Translations under genes and position numbers: made by a program
The notes under the pieces: generated by a model
Told to the model about the DNA's origin: nothing
Seen by the model: only the letters and a program-made list of their open reading frames with translations
The model's database searches: none
From: an uncultured Paracoccaceae bacterium
GTDB lineage: Bacteria; Pseudomonadota; Alphaproteobacteria; Rhodobacterales; Rhodobacteraceae
Length of the DNA stretch: 64,000 bases
NCBI GenBank assembly: GCA_934500835.1
Contig: CAKSTR010000013.1
Location: forward strand, 62,001 to 126,000
Reading direction: 5' to 3'
Shown here: one piece after another, positions 25,186 through 36,108 of the stretch
Position numbering within the stretch: the stretch's first letter is position 1
Layout of the letters: every line of letters starts with the position of its first letter

Positions 25186-26718
25186 TCAGGCCCGTGCTGG
25201 GCGTCGCAGGATCAGGGCCAGTGGCATGGCGCAGAGCGTGACCCACATCATCAGCTGGAAGTCGTTGATGTAGGAGATCATCGCCGCCTGCGCGTTCACG
25301 AGGTTGTCCAGCGTCTGCAGGGCCGAGGCGCTGCCGGTTGTTGCGCTCGGGCTCACCTGCAGCAGCACCGGGTTGTAGGGGTTGATGAAGGCACCGAGTT
25401 CGGCATGGTTGATCTGCACGTTGCGGGTCATCGCGGCGGTGACCACGGAAATCCCGATGGAAGAGCCGATGTTGCGCACAAGGCTGAACAGGCTGGTGGC
25501 ATCGGCCCGGAATCGCGGCTCCAGCGTGGCGAAGGCGATGGTGGAGAGGGGCACGAAGACCAGCCCAAGGCCAAGGCCCTGCACGACGCCGCTGCGGATG
25601 ATGGGCCAGCTGTCCATCTGGGGCGTGAAGCCCGTCATCTCCCACAGCGATAGGGCGGTCAGCGACAGGCCCGCCAGCACCAGAACCCGCGCATCGACAT
25701 GGCGCACCAGCCGGCCCACCACCAGCATCGAGATCATCGTCCCCACCCCGCGCGGCGCCATCACCACACCCGTGGTGATCACCGGATAGCCGAGGATGCG
25801 CGACAGCATCGGCGGCAGCAACGCAAGGCTGGCCAGAAGGATGATCCCCACCACGAAGATGAACACCAGCCCGACGCGGAAGTTGTTGTCGCGGAACATC
25901 TGCGGATCAAGGAAGGGATGCGCCTTGGTCAGGATATGGACCACGAACATCCAGAACCCCGAGATCGAGATGACCAGATAGATCCAGATCTCGACCGCCG
26001 AGAACCAGTCGACCTCGCCGCCGCGGTCCAGCATCAGCTGCAAGGAGCCGATGGCCAGCGACAGAAGCGCGAAACCGGCCATATCGAAGCTGCGCTGCTT
26101 GCGCGGCGTCTTCGGCAGGTAGGCAAGACAGCCTGCCAGCGCCAGCGCGCCGACGGGCAGGTTGATCAGGAAGACCCATCGCCAGTCGTAGCTTTCGGTC
26201 AGCCAGCCGCCCAGGGTCGGGCCGATGATCGGGCCGACCATGATCCCGGCCCCCCACATCGCCATGGCCTGCCCGGCCTTTTCGCGCGGGTTGATGTCCA
26301 GAAGAAAGGTCTGCGACAGGGGCACGATGGCCGCGCCGAATACGCCCTGCAACAGGCGGAAGATCACCATGGAGGGCAGGCTCCATGCGATGCCGCAGGC
26401 CAGCGACATGGCAACGAAGCCGACGATGGAAATCAGGAACAGCTCGCGCTTGCCCAGCCGGTCGGCCAGCCAGCCGGTCACGGGCGTCATGATCGCGGAT
26501 GCCACGATATAGCTGGTCAGCACCCAGTTGATCGTGTCCTGCGACGCCCCCAGATCCCCCGTCATCGAGGGCAGCGCCACATTGGCGATGGTGGTGTCCA
26601 GCACCTGCATGATCGTCGCCGCCATGATCGACAGCGTGATCAGGCCGCGGTGTTTCACCTCGACCGCGGCGGCAGAGGGGCCGGACCCGGGCGGCGGGGC
26701 TTCGGGCAGGTCGGACAT
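25186..26718 (-). CDS. DHA2-family multidrug efflux permease (EmrB-like)
   Basis: 510-residue major-facilitator transporter with about 14 hydrophobic helices. Motif C/D features include TIMQVLDTTIANVALPSM and NWVLTSYIVASAIMTPVTGW, then LADRLGKRELF (motif A). The ATG at 26718 was preferred, 7 bases after the membrane-fusion gene stop. It should exchange protons for drugs or acids across the inner membrane and pair with the upstream HlyD-type protein. It is the last gene of marR-emrA-emrB-like operon. Confidence 0.93.
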   Translation of the reverse strand: MSDLPEAPPPGSGPSAAAVEVKHRGLITLSIMAATIMQVLDTTIANVALPSMTGDLGASQDTINWVLTSYIVASAIMTPVTGWLADRLGKRELFLISIVGFVAMSLACGIAWSLPSMVIFRLLQGVFGAAIVPLSQTFLLDINPREKAGQAMAMWGAGIMVGPIIGPTLGGWLTESYDWRWVFLINLPVGALALAGCLAYLPKTPRKQRSFDMAGFALLSLAIGSLQLMLDRGGEVDWFSAVEIWIYLVISISGFWMFVVHILTKAHPFLDPQMFRDNNFRVGLVFIFVVGIILLASLALLPPMLSRILGYPVITTGVVMAPRGVGTMISMLVVGRLVRHVDARVLVLAGLSLTALSLWEMTGFTPQMDSWPIIRSGVVQGLGLGLVFVPLSTIAFATLEPRFRADATSLFSLVRNIGSSIGISVVTAAMTRNVQINHAELGAFINPYNPVLLQVSPSATTGSASALQTLDNLVNAQAAMISYINDFQLMMWVTLCAMPLALILRRPARA

Positions 26719-26725
26719 GATGCCG

Positions 26726-27838
26726 TCAGTGCCCCGCGGCAAGCCGGGGCGAGGCACCGGCCGAAGTATCTACCGTCACTTCCGCGCTGAGACCGGAGGC
26801 AAGAGTTGCGGCATCTGCCGGATTGTCCAGCTTGATCCGCACCGGAACGCGCTGTGTCACCTTGACCCAGTTCCCGGTGGCGTTCTGCGCCGGCAGCAAC
26901 GAGAACTCGGCCCCGGTACCCGCGCCGATCGCCTCGACCGTGCCGGTAAAGGTCTTGCCGGGGGCGGCATCGAACACGATTTCGGCGGGCTGTCCCGGCG
27001 CCAGATTGGCCAGCTGCGTTTCCTTGAAATTCGCCTCGACCCAGACATCGGTGGTCTCGACAAGAGCAAAGACCGATTGGCCGGCGGCAAGCATGACCCC
27101 CTTGTTGAAGGAAGATGCCTGATAGATCACCCCATCCGCAGGCGCGCTGACGCGGGTGACGGAAAGGTTGTAGCGGGCGCGGTCCAGCTCGGCCAGGGCG
27201 GCGCGGACGGCCGGGTGATCGTCGGTGGCGGCGGCAGCATTGCCGCCCAGTGCCGCGCGGGCGGCGTCGGCGGTCAGGCGTGCAACCTCGGCCGACTCGC
27301 GCGCCTGACGGGTGGTATGGCGCACCTCGTCCAGCGCACTGGTCGAGGTGACGCCCCGGTTCGAAAGGGCCTCCTGCCGGGCAAGGGCGTCCTCTTGATA
27401 TGTGGCATTGTCGGCTGCAAGCACGGCCTGCGCCTCGGCCTGGGCAAGCGCGGCCTTCAGCCCCTCGACCTGCAGGCGGGCGGCGTTCACGGCGGCTTCG
27501 GCCTGGGCCACGGCCAGCTCATAGGGCTGCGGATCGACCTGAAACAGCGGGTCACCCGCCTTGACCGATTGCAGCTCATGCACATTCACCTCGACCACGC
27601 GGCCGCCGACCGTGGGCGCGATGGAAAGATGTGCCTGGTGCAGATAGGCATTCTCGGTGGTTTCGTGGTCCGCGCCGGACAGCCACCAGACGCCGACACC
27701 CGCGGCAAGCAGGACCGGAACGGACAGCATCAGCAGGGTCTTGCGCAGGGGCCGGGCGGGTTTGGCGGCGGGGGCAGGGTCAGAAGCCGCAACAGCAACG
27801 GCAGTGGCAGGTTCGGCAGGCGTGGTGCGGGCGTTCAT
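26726..27838 (-). CDS. HlyD/EmrA-type membrane fusion protein
   Basis: 370 residues. A single N-terminal transmembrane helix (TLLMLSVPVLLAAGVGVWWL) anchors a periplasmic part with split biotinyl-lipoyl halves (APTVGGRVVEVNVHELQSVK near 75; VSAPADGVIYQASSFNKG later) around an Ala-rich coiled coil. It links the EmrB-like permease to an outer-membrane channel that is not in this window. Its start overlaps the marR stop by 4 bases. Confidence 0.93.
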   Translation of the reverse strand: MNARTTPAEPATAVAVAASDPAPAAKPARPLRKTLLMLSVPVLLAAGVGVWWLSGADHETTENAYLHQAHLSIAPTVGGRVVEVNVHELQSVKAGDPLFQVDPQPYELAVAQAEAAVNAARLQVEGLKAALAQAEAQAVLAADNATYQEDALARQEALSNRGVTSTSALDEVRHTTRQARESAEVARLTADAARAALGGNAAAATDDHPAVRAALAELDRARYNLSVTRVSAPADGVIYQASSFNKGVMLAAGQSVFALVETTDVWVEANFKETQLANLAPGQPAEIVFDAAPGKTFTGTVEAIGAGTGAEFSLLPAQNATGNWVKVTQRVPVRIKLDNPADAATLASGLSAEVTVDTSAGASPRLAAGH

Positions 27839-28314
27839 TTCGGTGTCTCGGGAGGGGCGGGAGGGGGCGCCTGAGCGGGAAGGCTCTCGGCCGCTTTGAG
27901 GTTGTCGACGATTTTCAGAAGGGCGGCATGAACAAGACGGCGATCGTCGTCGCTCAGCCCCGCCAGGGCCTCGTCACAGACGTCGGTGATGGCCCGTTTC
28001 GCCTCTGGTGCGACCTGGCGCGCCTTGTCCGTGGCAATGACGATCCGGGCGCGCCGGTCTTCGGGATGCGGCTCACGGCGCAGCCAGCCGCCTTGCTCCA
28101 TGCGGTCAAGAAGGCGCGAGACACTGATCGGTTCCACCCCGAGCAAAGCTGCCAGCGCCGTCTGTGTCGACGGCCCCTCGCGCAGAAGTTGGCCCAGAAG
28201 CCGCCATTGCGCCGCAGACAGGCCATGCGATGCGGTCCGGGCTTCGAACCGGGTCCACAGCCTGCGCGCGGTGTCCTGCAAAAGGACGGGAAGTTTCTCG
28301 ATACGGTAATTCAC
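27835..28314 (-). CDS. MarR-family transcriptional regulator
   Basis: 159 residues with the MarR winged helix: GLSAAQWRLLGQLLREGPST, QTALAALLGVEPISVSRLLD and the wing RREPHPEDRRARIV. The start is GTG at 28314. An in-frame TAA four codons upstream prevents extension, and no Shine-Dalgarno lies between, so translation may be leaderless. It should repress its own efflux operon from the palindromes immediately upstream and respond to a small aromatic or drug ligand. The C-terminal tail is Pro/Ala-rich. Confidence 0.92.
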   Translation of the reverse strand: MNYRIEKLPVLLQDTARRLWTRFEARTASHGLSAAQWRLLGQLLREGPSTQTALAALLGVEPISVSRLLDRMEQGGWLRREPHPEDRRARIVIATDKARQVAPEAKRAITDVCDEALAGLSDDDRRLVHAALLKIVDNLKAAESLPAQAPPPAPPETPK

Positions 28315-28334
28315 TAAGCGCGCTTACTATAAGC
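28315..28334. promoter_or_regulatory. Overlapping palindromes, candidate MarR operator
   Basis: The 12-base perfect palindrome TAAGCGCGCTTA (28315-28326) abuts the marR GTG start. It shares its right half with a second dyad GCTTA-CTA-TAAGC (28322-28334). Repeating TAAGC half-sites next to a MarR gene are the expected autorepression site. Confidence 0.65.
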
Positions 28335-28788
28335 CTGGACAGGAAGCAAGGGCCAACGCTGCCAAGGGGCTGCGGGATGTGTCGGTGCCAGGCACGACTC
28401 ACGGACGGGGCTGACTGATCCGTCTGCCGGCAGCCGCGTTTGCAAAGGGGTGGCCGGGCAGCAGGGCACGGCGAGGTGAGGGGGGCGGGACGCGGCTTCC
28501 CTGCGATCCCGGCCGCTGATCCTGCGGCGTAGCGCCGCGCCACGGGGCAAGGGGAAATCCCGCCGGGAACCCGTGCCTGCACCATAAACCTGCACAGCAG
28601 AAGTATATTTGCCTGTTCTCGCTGCGCCATTCCCGGTCTAGGCTTGTGCAGGCGCCCGGCCCAAGGACACGGCGCGACCAGATGTCATCTCGCGGCAGGG
28701 GCATGTCCGGCAGAGGTACGGCCTGACCGCAAGCACGCCCGCGTTGTGCCCAGGACTTGAAGGGCCGGCGCATTCCGGAGGCAAGCCG
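28335..28788. other. Intergenic region between marR and cioA
   Basis: 454 bases with no gene I can support. It must contain the marR promoter (left end) and the cioA promoter. A GC-rich middle part (28440-28580) is followed by a more AT-rich stretch around AGAAGTATATTTGCC (28598-28612). I looked for an FNR-type TTGAT-N4-ATCAA site and did not find one. Confidence 0.5.
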
Positions 28789-30192
28789 ATGTTCGGACTG
28801 ACAGCACTTGAACTGGCGCGTATCCAGTTCGGCTTCACCATATCCTTCCATATCATCTACCCCGCCATCACCATCGGGCTGGCCAGTTATCTTGCCGTGC
28901 TGGAGGGGTTGTGGCTGTGGAGGAAGGACGCGGTCTATCGCGATCTCTACCATTTCTGGTCGAAGATCTTTGCGGTGAACTTTGCCATGGGCGTCGTCTC
29001 GGGCCTTGTGTTGGCCTATCAGTTCGGCACCAACTGGAGTTACTTCTCGTCCTTCGCCGGGTCGATCACCGGACCGTTGCTGGCCTATGAGGTGCTGACC
29101 GCCTTCTTCCTTGAGGCCGGCTTCCTTGGCGTCATGCTTTTTGGCTGGAACAAGGTCGGGCCGGGGCTGCATTTCTTCGCAACCATCATGGTGGCACTGG
29201 GCACCCTGATCTCGGCCACCTGGATCCTTGCCTCGAACAGCTGGATGCAGACGCCGCAAGGATTTGAAATCATCGATGGCGTCGTGGTGCCGGTGAACTG
29301 GATCGAGGTGATCTTCAACCCGTCCTTCCCGTATCGTCTTGCCCATATGGTGACCGCCGCCTTCCTGTCGACGGCGCTGTTCGTCGGCGCATCGGGGGCG
29401 TGGCATCTCTTGCGCGGCAATGACAACGCCCGCGTGCGCAAGATGATGTCGATGGCGATGTGGATGTTGCTGGTGGTCGCGCCGTTGCAGGTGGCGATCG
29501 GCGACCAGCACGGCCTGAACACGCTGGAGCACCAGCCGGCGAAGATTGCCGCGATGGAAGGGCATTGGGAAAACACTCCCGGAGAGGGTGTGCCGCTGAT
29601 CCTGTTCGGCTGGCCCGATCAAGAGGCCGAAGTGACCCGCTGGGCCATCGAGATCCCCAATCTCTCAAGCCTGATCCTGACCCACAGCCTTGATGGTCAG
29701 TTCCCCGGCCTGAAGGAGTTCGCACCCGAGGACAGGCCGCCGGTGGCGGTGGTGTTCTGGACCTTCCGCATCATGGTGGGGCTTGGGCTTTTGATGGTGA
29801 CACTGGGCCTTTGGGCGGCATGGCGGCGCTGGCAAGGCCGGCTGTATCAGGGCCGCTGGTTCCTGCGGTTCGCCGCAGTGATGGGGCCCTCCGGGCTGAT
29901 CGCCATTCTGGCTGGCTGGTACACCACGGAAATCGGCCGCCAGCCCTGGATCATCTACGGGGTGATGCGGACCGAGGATGCCGTCTCTGGTCATTCCGTC
30001 CTGACCATGAGCACGACCCTGGTGCTTTTCATCGTGGTCTATTTCTTCGTCTTCGGCATCGGGACCAGCTACATGCTGCGGCTTGTCGGCAAGGGGCCCG
30101 CGCAGGAGGAAGAGGATGCCTCCACCGACGATGCCGCCCCGCGGCCGGCAAGACCGTTGTCCGCCGCACCCGATCTGTCCAAGGAGGGCTGA
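28789..30192 (+). CDS. cioA: Cytochrome bd (CioA-type) ubiquinol oxidase subunit I
   Basis: 467-residue quinol oxidase subunit. It oxidises ubiquinol and reduces oxygen without pumping protons, in the inner membrane. The heme b595 ligand region QFGFTISFHIIYPAITIG puts His21 where E. coli CydA has His19. GWYTTEIGRQPWIIYG and the Q-loop region (GDQHGLNTLEHQPAKIAAME, then HW) are conserved. The protein is shorter than E. coli CydA, which fits the short-Q-loop cyanide-insensitive group. The ATG at 28789 follows GGAGGC. The cioB gene starts 3 bases after the stop. Confidence 0.95.
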   Translation: MFGLTALELARIQFGFTISFHIIYPAITIGLASYLAVLEGLWLWRKDAVYRDLYHFWSKIFAVNFAMGVVSGLVLAYQFGTNWSYFSSFAGSITGPLLAYEVLTAFFLEAGFLGVMLFGWNKVGPGLHFFATIMVALGTLISATWILASNSWMQTPQGFEIIDGVVVPVNWIEVIFNPSFPYRLAHMVTAAFLSTALFVGASGAWHLLRGNDNARVRKMMSMAMWMLLVVAPLQVAIGDQHGLNTLEHQPAKIAAMEGHWENTPGEGVPLILFGWPDQEAEVTRWAIEIPNLSSLILTHSLDGQFPGLKEFAPEDRPPVAVVFWTFRIMVGLGLLMVTLGLWAAWRRWQGRLYQGRWFLRFAAVMGPSGLIAILAGWYTTEIGRQPWIIYGVMRTEDAVSGHSVLTMSTTLVLFIVVYFFVFGIGTSYMLRLVGKGPAQEEEDASTDDAAPRPARPLSAAPDLSKEG

Positions 30193-30195
30193 GTC

Positions 30196-31206
30196 ATGGG
30201 AATCGATCTGCCGCTGATCTGGGCGCTGATCATCGGGTTCGGGCTGATGATGTATGTCATCATGGACGGGTTCGATCTGGGCATTGGCATCCTCTTTCCG
30301 TTTGTCCGCAGCCGGGATGACCGCGATGTGATGGTCAACACCGTGGCCCCGGTCTGGGATGGCAACGAGACCTGGCTGGTCATGGGAGGGGCGGGCCTGA
30401 TGGCGGCCTTTCCGCGGGCCTATGCGGTCATCCTGACCGCGCTGTACCTGCCGCTTGCGCTGATGCTTCTGGGCCTGATCTGGCGCGGCGTCGCCTTCGA
30501 GTTCCGCTTCAAGGCGGATGACCGGCACAAGCCCTTCTGGGACAAGGCCTTCATGCTGGGCTCGATCACGGCGACCTTCTTTCAGGGCGCCTCGCTTGGA
30601 GCCTTCCTTGACGGGTTTCCGGTCGAGGGCAATCGCTATCTTGGCGGGCCGATGGACTGGCTGACGCCCTTCAGCGTCTTTGTCGGCTGTGGCCTGATCG
30701 TCGCCTATGCGCTTCTGGGGGCGACCTGGCTTGTCATCAAGACCGAGGGCGCGTTGCAGCGCCGGATGATCCGGCTGGCCCGGCCGGCGGCCCTGGCACT
30801 GCTGGGGACGATCGGGATCGTCAGCCTCTGGACGCCGCTTGTCCATGCCGAGATCGCCGCCCGCTGGTTCAGCCTGCCAAACCTGATCCTCTTCTCTCCG
30901 GTGCCGTTGCTGGTCGTGCTGGCCACCTGGCTGCTGCTGCGCCAGTTGCGGCACGAGGAACCGGGTGCCGCGCCTTTCCTGCTGGCTCTTGGCCTGCTGT
31001 TCCTGGGCTATTCCGGGCTTGGCATCAGCCTGTGGCCCAACATCCTGCCGCCCGGAATCTCGATCTGGGAGGCCGCGGCACCGCCGCAGAGCATGGGCTT
31101 TGCACTGGTGGGGGCGTTGTTGATCATCCCGATGATCCTGGGCTACACGGCCTGGTCCTATTACGTCTTTCGCGGCAAGGTGAAGCCAGGCGAGGGGTAC
31201 CATTGA
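30196..31206 (+). CDS. cioB: Cytochrome bd (CioB-type) ubiquinol oxidase subunit II
   Basis: 336-residue membrane subunit with about eight hydrophobic helices. The start MGIDLPLIWALIIGFGLMMY and the segments MDGFDLGIGILFPF, APVWDGNETWLVMGGAGLMA and GFPVEGNRYLGGPMDWLTPF are family hallmarks. It pairs with subunit I to form the oxidase core. Its TGA overlaps the ATG of the small third gene. Confidence 0.96.
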   Translation: MGIDLPLIWALIIGFGLMMYVIMDGFDLGIGILFPFVRSRDDRDVMVNTVAPVWDGNETWLVMGGAGLMAAFPRAYAVILTALYLPLALMLLGLIWRGVAFEFRFKADDRHKPFWDKAFMLGSITATFFQGASLGAFLDGFPVEGNRYLGGPMDWLTPFSVFVGCGLIVAYALLGATWLVIKTEGALQRRMIRLARPAALALLGTIGIVSLWTPLVHAEIAARWFSLPNLILFSPVPLLVVLATWLLLRQLRHEEPGAAPFLLALGLLFLGYSGLGISLWPNILPPGISIWEAAAPPQSMGFALVGALLIIPMILGYTAWSYYVFRGKVKPGEGYH

Positions 31207-31364
31207 TGGAGCCTGTACGCATGGACCGCAGCACCCGCGCGCCGCGATCCTTCTGGAAAAGGCTGGGGTGGCTGCTGCTGATCTGGGCGGCCAGCGTCGG
31301 TGCCCTGGGGCTGGTGGCTTACGGCTTTCGCTGGGTCATGGGGCTGGCTGGCCTGACGGTGTAG
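31206..31364 (+). CDS. DUF2474 small membrane protein, third subunit-like
   Basis: 52 residues from ATG 31206 (or 47 from 31221). One transmembrane helix (LGWLLLIWAASVGALGLVAY) follows a basic N-terminus with FWKR. DUF2474 proteins are encoded directly after cioAB in many proteobacteria and are thought to play the part of CydX in stabilising the oxidase. The overlap with cioB (TGATG) supports coupled translation. Confidence 0.85.
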   Translation: MEPVRMDRSTRAPRSFWKRLGWLLLIWAASVGALGLVAYGFRWVMGLAGLTV

Positions 31365-31585
31365 CGCCAGCATCCCGCCGGTCGCTGTCTGGCACAGCGG
31401 GGCCGCGAAACCGTCTCGGCACCTGTTCCGAAGGTGTCACAAGGGTTTATACAGTTGAACCAATAATGTTACCGACGTGGCGACCAGCAGTCCGCCAGGT
31501 TCGGGTCATGGTTTCCGCCAGGGAAACAGGGCAGGGACAACAGAACGTCCCGTCCGGGTGCGGTTTTCACCAAGTCTGGAAGCGA

Positions 31586-31897
31586 TCAATGCGTCCAGGC
31601 GCCCCGGCGGTCGGTGGCGAAGTTCTCGCCGTAGCCGCGCTGGCGGATGTTGGCACGGCGCGGTTTGGGTTCCATGACCGAGGCCTCGATGTCATGCGCG
31701 GCGGCATAGGCCATGGCCTCGTCCCGGCTGTCGAAGCGCAGACGCACTTGCGACTGCGTATCGCCCGAGGAAGTCCAGCCCATCAGCGGGTCAACTTCGC
31801 GCGCGGTCGCAGGGGCAAACTCCAGGACCCATTGGCTGGTTCCTGCAGTCCCGGATTGCATCGCGGTGCGGGCTGGCTGGTAGATGCGGGCGCGCAT
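31586..31897 (-). CDS. NADH dehydrogenase accessory subunit, NDUFS4/18 kDa type
   Basis: 103-residue ETC complex I subunit homologous to mitochondrial NDUFS4. The sequence [36 protein letters not shown] and the end [19 protein letters not shown] match the family, which stabilises the NADH-binding module of complex I. The ATG at 31897 follows a clear GGAGG. Its presence as a stand-alone gene is typical of alphaproteobacteria. The 220 bases to its left (31365-31585) hold no gene I can see. Confidence 0.93.
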   Translation of the reverse strand: MRARIYQPARTAMQSGTAGTSQWVLEFAPATAREVDPLMGWTSSGDTQSQVRLRFDSRDEAMAYAAAHDIEASVMEPKPRRANIRQRGYGENFATDRRGAWTH

Positions 31898-32266
31898 GGA
31901 AACCTCCGTCGTCAACGGCGCTGTTCTGGCGGATCGGGGGCAAAAGCGCAAGCGGCACTTCGCCGCGTCTGGCATGGCTGCCGGCCGGCCGCAGGGAGTG
32001 TGGGTGGGGTGTGTCGCGGCCGGCACGTCAGTGTACCGCTTGCCGAACCAGCTTCAATCAATCACAGGTTGAAATCAACTAAAAGATGAACTTCAGGCCG
32101 AGATTTTTCCCCGGTTTGAAACATCCCCTTGTCCACTGGCATTCAGGTCAGTGCCGACGACACCGGCGGTTTCCTGTCTGCCATGACAAACAGGTCCTTG
32201 AAAGGGAACAAAAACAGATCAAATCTGAAGGGCCGGCGGGGAATCGCCCGCGCGAGGACAGAACCG
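31898..32266. promoter_or_regulatory. Divergent intergenic region with a possible weak SOS-like site for uvrB
   Basis: 369 bases between the complex I subunit and uvrB, with no gene. GAAC-AAAAACA-GATC at 32206-32220 matches the alphaproteobacterial LexA site (GAAC-N7-GAAC) with one mismatch, 46 bases before the uvrB ATG. uvrB is a common SOS gene in other bacteria, so a weak LexA site is plausible but unproven. Confidence 0.35.
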
Positions 32267-34450
<2,184 letters not shown>

Positions 34451-34455
34451 CCGCT

Positions 34456-36009
34456 TCAGGGTGCGACGGCGCCGGAGTCCGGGTGGAACGGGTCACTGAG
34501 GCCGCTGAGACACCCGCTCTCGCGTGCCACACCACTGGGGAAGGCGTAGCCTTTCGGTGCCACCTCGTTGGCGGCAATCTCAAGCCGGTAGTGGCGGCCC
34601 AGAAGCGCCAGAACCTCTTCGCCAAGCCTGGGATCGGCGCGCAGTGATCCGCGATGCGAGGCATCGAGCCGGGGCGAATGCAGCGCCTCTTCCAGCGACA
34701 TGCCGAAATCCAGCATCAGCGCGGCGATCTGCGCCACCGCCGGCATGATCAGATCCCCGCCCGAGGCGCCGATGGCGAAAAGGGCGGCCCCGTCACGCAC
34801 GGCGATGGTGGGGCACATGTTCGAACTGTTGATGCGCTTGCCGCCCTCCATCGTGGTGTTCAGGCCGGGGCGCGGATCGAAGTAGCTGACGCCGTTGTTC
34901 ATCAGGATGCCGGTGCCGGGCAGGGTGACGCCGCAGCCGAAATGATCAAGGATCGTATAGGTCAACGCGACCATATTGCCCTCGGCATCGGCGGCCGAAA
35001 GCGAAGAGGTGTGCGCCCCCACCTCGGCCAGGGTGCCGTTCTTGATCCGATGCGCGCGCCAGGCGGCCTCAAGCCCGGCGGCATAGGCAAGCCAGCTTTC
35101 GGGCGAGGGACTGCGGCCGGGGGCGGGCAGGGCCTGCGCCACATGGGCGAGCATGTCGTTCAACCGCTGGCCGCCGCTTTGCGGGCCAACCGTGTGCAGG
35201 GTGGCGCCGCGATGTTCGCCCCGCATCGCCTCGGTCTCGAGAACGCGATAGGCGGCAAGATCCTGCATGGCGATCCGGTTGCCGCCCGCCTGAAGGTCGG
35301 CGACAAGCCTTTCGGCAAGACGGCCGTGATAGAAGTCCTGCGCGCCATGGTCGCGCAGGCGGCGCAAGGTCTCGGCCAGGGCGGGGATGCGCATCGTCTC
35401 GCCCGGCTGCAGCGGCCGGCCCTGCGGCAGGTAGATGGCCGCGCTGACCGGATCGGCGGCGATCTGCTCCATCTCGGTCGCGATCAGCAGGGTGGTGTAC
35501 CAGCTGGCGGCGATGCCGGTCTCGGCAAGGGCCAGCGCCGGGGCCAGTGCCGCGGCGAATCCCAGTTTTCCGAAACGCCCGGCTGCATGCGAAAGACCGG
35601 CAACGGCCCCCGGCAGCGTTGCAGCCGAAGCACCCCGGGTGTTGCGACGGCCGACCACGGCGGGAAAGCCCATCAGGGTTGGCGGCAGATCGGGGTCGAT
35701 GGGATAGTCCGCCGCCGACAGCGCCTGCGGCAGAACTCCCTGGAAATCCAGCGCGACGGCGCGGCCTTCATGCGCCAGCCAGATCACCATGAAGCCGCTG
35801 CCGCCAAGGCCGCACATCCACGGCTCGACCGGCGCCAGCGCCAGCGCCGCAGCAACGGCGGCATCCACGGCGTTGCCGCCTTGGGCCAGCAACTGCGCAC
35901 CGGCCTCGGCGGCCAGCACATGCTGGGCGGCGACCATCCCCCTGGCAGAGGTGACGGCGGGCTTGCGGATCACCCATTGCTCACGGGGCCAGGGCTGCGA
36001 AATGGCCAT
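34456..36009 (-). CDS. Gamma-glutamyltransferase family protein
   Basis: 517-residue Ntn-hydrolase of the gamma-glutamyltranspeptidase type. The N-terminal half shows AEAGAQLLAQGGNAVDAAVA and EPWMCGLGGSGFMVIW. The autocatalytic cleavage site and nucleophile is Thr in GAHTSSLSAADAEGNMVALT. The small-subunit substrate residues NNGVSYFDP, NSSNMCPTI and GASGGD are present. I see no clear signal peptide, so it may be cytosolic, unlike E. coli Ggt. It is divergent from the GntR-led transporter operon and shares its control region, which suggests a glutamylated amine or amino acid as substrate. Confidence 0.9.
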   Translation of the reverse strand: MAISQPWPREQWVIRKPAVTSARGMVAAQHVLAAEAGAQLLAQGGNAVDAAVAAALALAPVEPWMCGLGGSGFMVIWLAHEGRAVALDFQGVLPQALSAADYPIDPDLPPTLMGFPAVVGRRNTRGASAATLPGAVAGLSHAAGRFGKLGFAAALAPALALAETGIAASWYTTLLIATEMEQIAADPVSAAIYLPQGRPLQPGETMRIPALAETLRRLRDHGAQDFYHGRLAERLVADLQAGGNRIAMQDLAAYRVLETEAMRGEHRGATLHTVGPQSGGQRLNDMLAHVAQALPAPGRSPSPESWLAYAAGLEAAWRAHRIKNGTLAEVGAHTSSLSAADAEGNMVALTYTILDHFGCGVTLPGTGILMNNGVSYFDPRPGLNTTMEGGKRINSSNMCPTIAVRDGAALFAIGASGGDLIMPAVAQIAALMLDFGMSLEEALHSPRLDASHRGSLRADPRLGEEVLALLGRHYRLEIAANEVAPKGYAFPSGVARESGCLSGLSDPFHPDSGAVAP

Positions 36010-36051
36010 GTTTTTCTCGCTTTCGGGATGGAGGTCATGCGTCTTGGCGAC

Positions 36052-36074
36052 TCAATATTTTATTGATATATCGA
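36052..36074. promoter_or_regulatory. AT-rich dyads between ggt and gntR, candidate GntR operator
   Basis: TCAATA-TTT-TATTGA (36052-36066) is a perfect dyad and runs into a second one, GATATATC (36065-36072). They lie 43 bases from the ggt start and 35 from gntR in an otherwise GC-rich region. Position and symmetry fit the FadR/FCD-type GntR regulator encoded alongside. Confidence 0.55.
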
Positions 36075-36108
36075 AAAACGCAATGACTATTCCCGGGGCT
36101 GGACAGGC

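Noticed and set aside
28335-28788. FNR or ArcA-type site before cioA
   Set aside because: No TTGAT-N4-ATCAA-like sequence was found on reading the region. Control of the oxidase remains open.
32206-32220. Firm SOS box for uvrB
   Set aside because: One of the four defining bases in the second half-site is wrong (GATC instead of GAAC). Kept only as a low-confidence candidate.
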